From assembly GCA_947473475.1 (NCBI GenBank), contig CANJBZ010000003.1, forward strand, positions 120,542 to 184,541: a DNA stretch of 64,000 bases. Reading direction: 5' to 3'. The notes beneath the pieces are model-generated. The model made no database searches. It had not been told where the DNA came from and saw nothing but the letters and a program-made list of their open reading frames with translations. The position numbers and the translations under genes are program-made. This stretch comes from Alphaproteobacteria bacterium. GTDB lineage: Bacteria > Pseudomonadota > Alphaproteobacteria > Micropepsales > Micropepsaceae. Positions 60,388-64,000 of the stretch are shown here, piece after piece (the stretch's first letter is position 1; every line of letters begins with the position of its first letter).

Positions 60388-61785
60388 ATGGCCAAAACCC
60401 CGACGCGCACCGAGACCGACACCTTCGGCCCCATCGAAGTCCCTGCCGACAAATATTGGGGGGCGCAGGCCCAGCGTTCCCTCGGCAATTTTAAGATCGG
60501 CTGGGAAAAGCAGCCGCTCCCGGTGGTCCGCGCCCTCGGCATCGTGAAGCGGGCCGCTGCCGAAACCAATATGGCACTCGGCCATCTCGACGACACAATC
60601 GGCAACGCCATTGTGCAAGCCGCGCAGGAAGTGATCGAAGGCAAACTCGACGAGCATTTTCCGCTGGTTGTCTGGCAGACCGGCTCCGGCACGCAATCCA
60701 ACATGAACGCGAATGAGGTCATCTCGAACCGCGCCATTGAAATTCTTGGTGGAGAGAAAGGCTCGAAGAAGCCGGTTCATCCGAACGATCATGTGAATAT
60801 GAGCCAGTCGTCGAACGACACCTATCCGACGGCGATGCACATCGCCTGTGCGGAAGAAATCGTTCACCGGCTGCTGCCCGCGCTCCAACAACTTCGCAAC
60901 GCGCTCAACGACAAGGCGCACGCCTGGAAGAGCATCATCAAGATTGGACGCACGCATACGCAGGACGCGACGCCGCTCACATTGGGCCAGGAATTTTCCG
61001 GTTACACGCAGCAGGTGGAAAACGGCATCGAGCGGGTTGAAATGACCCTGCCGAAGCTGATGCAGCTTGCGCAGGGCGGCACCGCCGTCGGCACCGGCCT
61101 GAACGCACCCGTCGGGTTCGATAAGATGGTGGCGGAATGCATCGCGCGCATCACGCAGATGCCATTCAAGACGGCCCCCAATAAGTTTGAAGCCTTGGCG
61201 GCGCATGACGCCATGGTCTTCAGCCATGGCGCAATCAACACGGTCGCCGCTTCCCTGTTCAAGATCGCCAACGACATTCGTTTGCTTGGGTCGGGTCCGC
61301 GCGCAGGTCTCGGTGAGTTGTCGCTGCCGGAGAACGAACCTGGCTCGTCCATCATGCCCGGCAAAGTGAACCCGACGCAGTGCGAGGCGATGACGCAAGT
61401 CTGTGTGCAGATTTTCGGCAATCACGCCGCGCTGACCTTTGCCGGCAGCCAGGGCCATTTCGAGCTGAACGTCTACAACCCCGTGATGGCGTACAACTTC
61501 CTGCAATCGGTGCGGCTGATGGCCGATGCGGCGGTTTCCTTCACCGACAACTGTGTTGTCGGAATTGAACCCCGCATCGACAATATCAAAGCGGGCGTCG
61601 AACGCTCGCTCATGCTGGTGACGGCGCTGGCGCCGAAGGTCGGCTACGACAATGCGGCAAAGATCGCCAAGACAGCGCATAGGAACGGGACGACCTTGCG
61701 GGAAGAAGCGTTGAAAACCGGCCTCGTTACCGGCGAAGAATTCGATCGCATCGTCCGCCCGGAAGACATGATCGCGCCAAAGTAG
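60388..61785 (+). CDS. fumC: Fumarate hydratase class II
   Basis: 465 residues. The superfamily signature [16 protein letters not shown] (with catalytic serine) is present, along with [18 protein letters not shown] and [15 protein letters not shown], and [20 protein letters not shown]. It hydrates fumarate to malate in the TCA cycle and needs no iron-sulfur cluster. The ATG at 60388 lies after the divergent GlcG-like gene; co-location with sspB/ssrA is common in relatives. Confidence 0.96.
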   Translation: MAKTPTRTETDTFGPIEVPADKYWGAQAQRSLGNFKIGWEKQPLPVVRALGIVKRAAAETNMALGHLDDTIGNAIVQAAQEVIEGKLDEHFPLVVWQTGSGTQSNMNANEVISNRAIEILGGEKGSKKPVHPNDHVNMSQSSNDTYPTAMHIACAEEIVHRLLPALQQLRNALNDKAHAWKSIIKIGRTHTQDATPLTLGQEFSGYTQQVENGIERVEMTLPKLMQLAQGGTAVGTGLNAPVGFDKMVAECIARITQMPFKTAPNKFEALAAHDAMVFSHGAINTVAASLFKIANDIRLLGSGPRAGLGELSLPENEPGSSIMPGKVNPTQCEAMTQVCVQIFGNHAALTFAGSQGHFELNVYNPVMAYNFLQSVRLMADAAVSFTDNCVVGIEPRIDNIKAGVERSLMLVTALAPKVGYDNAAKIAKTAHRNGTTLREEALKTGLVTGEEFDRIVRPEDMIAPK

Positions 61786-61840
61786 CTGATGGCGTCGCGC
61801 GCGTAGGGTTGATTACGACCGCCCACTCACTTTCTTTGTT

Positions 61841-62050
61841 TTGCCGGGAAGGCTCCACGCCCAGGAGCTACGGCGCCGGTTCGCGAATATTAAGGGCATC
61901 GAAATTCATTTTGTTGAGCAAGGCAGCGGCCCGCTTGTCGTGCTGGTGCATGGGTTTCCTGAGAGCTGGTATTCGTGGCGCAAACAGCTGCCCGTCCTTG
62001 CTGCAGCCGGCTATCACGTGGCCGCTCCGGATATGCGCGCACGTGGATGA
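61841..62050 (+). pseudogene. N-terminal fragment of an alpha/beta hydrolase (epoxide hydrolase-like)
   Basis: The frame encodes [20 protein letters not shown], then [20 protein letters not shown] and [12 protein letters not shown] before a stop. HGFP is the oxyanion-hole motif and the text matches the first 65 residues of epoxide hydrolases, which usually run to about 300. The nucleophile elbow and the rest are missing; no second fragment is nearby. The gap from 61786 to 62167 holds only this. Confidence 0.8.
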
Positions 62051-62167
62051 ACAAGAGAATTTGGCATCCCACCGTGGTGTTGATAGCGTTGGTATTCTTG
62101 TAATGCTGCGGTACGGTTTTGAAAGCGTTTCCACAACATCGCATGACAACAGCTCCAGAGGGCTAAA

Positions 62168-63637
62168 ATGGACCTTAGGCGGCGTGAATTACTTGGGACG
62201 AGCCTCATCTTCCTTGCCGGCGACATAACGACGTCGACGGCGAGCGCGCAGGACGCAAATCCTTCCGGCGCAACCGCCACCTATGGCGCCGCCAATACCG
62301 GTCTGGGAATCACGACTCGGTTCGCCCGGTTTCTGTCGCGTATTCGCTATGAAGATTTGCCGTCCACGGCATCGCACGAGGCCAAGCGCGCCGTGCTCGA
62401 TTGGATGGGGTGCGCCCTCGCCGGCAGCACGCATCCGACAGCGAAATTACTGCTTGCGACGTTTGAAGACATCGGTTCCGTACCTGTTGCCACGGTGCTT
62501 GGCCAGGGCGGGCGTAAATTCAGCTTGCTGGATGCTCCCGTGGCGAACGGTCAGATGGGGCATGTTCTCGATTTCGACGACACCCATCTGGGAGGTGTGA
62601 TTCTTCACACCAGTACCGCAACGCTTCCCGCGTTGTTCGCTCTTGGGGAGAAACGAAAATCCTCCGGCCGCGATATCATCGTTGCCCTCGCGGCGGCATT
62701 CGAGGCAGGCATTCGTGTGGGGCAAGCTGCCCCGCGCCACCATTTGGCAGGCTGGCATCTTACCGGGACATTGGGAACCGTCGCCGCCACCGCCGGATCG
62801 GCGCATCTCGTCGGACTGGATGAGCAACAGACCGTCTTTGCGTTTGGCATCGGCTGCACGCAAGCCGCCGGAATGCAACAGAACCGCGGCAGCGACTGCA
62901 AATCCTTGCATGCCGGCAAGTCAGCCTATCACGGTGTGTTGGCGGCTACACTGGCATCCCATGGTTTCAACAGTTCGCCCGAGATCCTTGAAGGGGCACT
63001 GGGTTTCACCAAAATTTTCAGCACGGCGCAGCAGAACGAAGCAATCGTCGCCGGTTTGGGCCAGACATGGATGATCACCGGCAATGGCTACAAGCCTTAT
63101 GCCTGCGGGGTCGTTTTGCATCCGCTCATCGATGCGATGATTGAGGTTTCGCGAAAGGCACACACGCCTGCCGCCGAAGTCGAGCGTGTGACCGTGCAGG
63201 TCCATCCCGACGTAATCAGGATCACCGGAGTAGATCAGCCGGGCTCTGGCCTGATGTCGAAATTCAGCGCCAATCATGCGGCAGCGGTTTCGTATATCGA
63301 TCAGGCCGCTGGGGTCGCTCAGTTTACCAATGAGCGCGCCGGAGACGCGATGGTACAGTCGCTGAGAAAGCTGATCCAGGTGAAGCCGGATCCATCCCTA
63401 CGTCTGGATCAGTCTATCGCCACGGTGAGGATCAAGTCCGGTACGACCTTGGAGGCGCGGATCGAGCACGCCACCGGAACAGTCGAAAATCCGATGTCCG
63501 ATCAAGCACTCAGGGATAAATTTCTCGGCAATGCCGAGCCTGTGATTGGCGCCGGCCGTGCGCGCATAGTTGCGGATATGATCTTGGATTTGGACGCGCT
63601 CAACGACGTCGGTAAACTGCTTCGCATCTGCGTTTGA
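62168..63637 (+). CDS. MmgE/PrpD family protein
   Basis: 489 residues. The family pattern is clear: SHEAKRAVLDWMGCALAGS, ANGQMGHVLDFDDTHLGG, HLAGWHLTGTLGTVAATAG and GNGYKPYACGVVLHPLIDAM. PrpD itself dehydrates 2-methylcitrate; most family members have other or unknown substrates. The N-terminus (RRRELLGTSLIFLAGDITT then TASAQD) looks like a Tat signal, unusual because most members are cytosolic. AGAGGG precedes the ATG. Confidence 0.85.
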   Translation: MDLRRRELLGTSLIFLAGDITTSTASAQDANPSGATATYGAANTGLGITTRFARFLSRIRYEDLPSTASHEAKRAVLDWMGCALAGSTHPTAKLLLATFEDIGSVPVATVLGQGGRKFSLLDAPVANGQMGHVLDFDDTHLGGVILHTSTATLPALFALGEKRKSSGRDIIVALAAAFEAGIRVGQAAPRHHLAGWHLTGTLGTVAATAGSAHLVGLDEQQTVFAFGIGCTQAAGMQQNRGSDCKSLHAGKSAYHGVLAATLASHGFNSSPEILEGALGFTKIFSTAQQNEAIVAGLGQTWMITGNGYKPYACGVVLHPLIDAMIEVSRKAHTPAAEVERVTVQVHPDVIRITGVDQPGSGLMSKFSANHAAAVSYIDQAAGVAQFTNERAGDAMVQSLRKLIQVKPDPSLRLDQSIATVRIKSGTTLEARIEHATGTVENPMSDQALRDKFLGNAEPVIGAGRARIVADMILDLDALNDVGKLLRICV

Positions 63638-63690
63638 AGTTCTCGAAGCCGAGCTTGAGCAGCCCGGCCTCTGGACGGAGATTCGTGACC

Positions 63691-63732
63691 CTAAAGCATG
63701 ACCCGATTCATTTTGATCGGATCATGCTTTAG
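63691..63732. repeat. Palindromic repeat (CTAAAGCATGA type)
   Basis: CTAAAGCATGACCCGAT and ATCGGATCATGCTTTAG pair over 17 bases with one mismatch around TCATTTTG. Identical-looking elements are scattered through Rhizobiales genomes. It overlaps the stop codon of the remnant at 63729-63851. Confidence 0.8.
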
Positions 63733-63851
63733 TGCGCGAACGACAGCGCAAATGAGAAGAAGCGGTCGTTACCGTTCTGAGTTTCGAATTCTCGCGTGCG
63801 AAGCGTGTAAGTCGCCTGGAGTCTGATTCCCTTCCAGATGATGCCGGCGCC
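63729..63851 (-). pseudogene. C-terminal remnant resembling lipid A deacylase LpxR (DUF2219)
   Basis: The minus frame ends GAGIIWKGIRLQATYTLRTR, EFETQNGNDRFFSFALSFAH and a TAA lying inside the palindrome at 63691-63732. The last strands resemble the barrel end of LpxR-type outer-membrane deacylases (YTL...EFE.Q...RF.SL.LS). Upstream of about 63851 the similarity stops, so only about 40 codons remain. From 63853 to 64000 there are hairpins (including GGGCTGTGA/TCACAGCCC at the edge) and no gene. Confidence 0.45.
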
Positions 63852-64000
63852 CTGTAAATGGCGGAGACAAAATGTGCCGGATGGCGGCGTGATTGTGTAC
63901 CAGTCTGGTTAAGAGAAAAGGGCTTTGAAGCCCCGGGTTGGTGTTGTGTCATCGCGGGCTGTGAGGCGCGCGTAGCGGAGCGAAGCGCGGGTCACAGCCC

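Noticed and set aside
60247..61680. 477-codon minus-strand frame
   Set aside because: Antisense of fumC.
63957..64000. Inverted arms GGGCTGTGA/TCACAGCCC at the right edge
   Set aside because: Likely another palindromic repeat or terminator, but it is cut by the window end and cannot be judged.

Overview
The window is chromosomal DNA from a GC-rich alphaproteobacterium. Four things support this: a circularly permuted two-piece tmRNA gene next to an alpha-type sspB; the conserved neighbourhood thyA / folA / hflK-hflC-degP / serB / miaA / ilvI-ilvN / ilvC; a complete mreB-mreC-mreD-mrdA-rodA cluster; and many Bug-type binding proteins and short palindromic intergenic repeats of the kind common in Rhizobiales-like genomes. 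I cannot name genus or species. No prophage, CRISPR array, rRNA operon or intact insertion sequence was seen.

Layout. 1-2 kb: the 3' end of gltD, then a more AT-rich two-gene cassette (unknown protein plus an XRE/ImmA metalloprotease regulator). 2-5.5 kb: a secreted amidohydrolase-like protein that lacks its usual first metal motif, a VOC protein and a parDE toxin-antitoxin pair. 5.5-15.5 kb: an uptake and catabolic block (EutA-like reactivase, TctA/TctB, two tandem Bug proteins, a divergent FixJ-type regulator, GST, FAD monooxygenase, MarR, D-2-hydroxyacid dehydrogenase). 15.6-21.4 kb: a plus-strand run with a 2OG-Fe(II) oxygenase, an unknown 632-residue protein, an ELM1-family protein, a TauE-like permease and a CaiB-type CoA transferase. 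21.6-24.5 kb: a beta-barrel protein with a structured leader, then ettA. 24.5-33 kb: an accessory stretch of gene fragments, secreted hypothetical proteins, an MBL-fold lipoprotein, a SMP-30-like propeller and a KirBac channel between two decayed RAYT transposase tails, ending in tRNA-Lys.

33-46 kb is core: rodA, mrdA, mreD, mreC and mreB (cell elongation), leuA, ilvC, pobA, ilvN and ilvI. The ilvI and leuA leaders carry candidate attenuation peptides. 46-57 kb continues with miaA, serB, a GNAT, degP, hflC/hflK, mrp, folA, a small Tat-signal protein, another GNAT and thyA. 57-64 kb holds an orphan brnA, ssrA plus sspB (tagging and delivery of stalled-translation products to ClpXP), a fitAB-like pair with a candidate leaderless promoter, a double-domain GlcG/HbpS protein, fumC, a truncated hydrolase, a MmgE/PrpD protein and a remnant that looks like the end of lpxR.

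Branched-chain amino-acid synthesis (ilvIN, ilvC, leuA), envelope growth (mre/mrd/rod), membrane-protein quality control (HflKC, DegP) and thymidylate synthesis (ThyA with DHFR) are the coherent functional units. The best discovery leads are the unknown 632-residue protein with its oxygenase and ELM1 neighbours, the leader RNA before the beta-barrel gene, the two attenuator-like leaders, the leaderless fitAB promoter, and the repeat-bearing small ORF between ilvI and ilvN.
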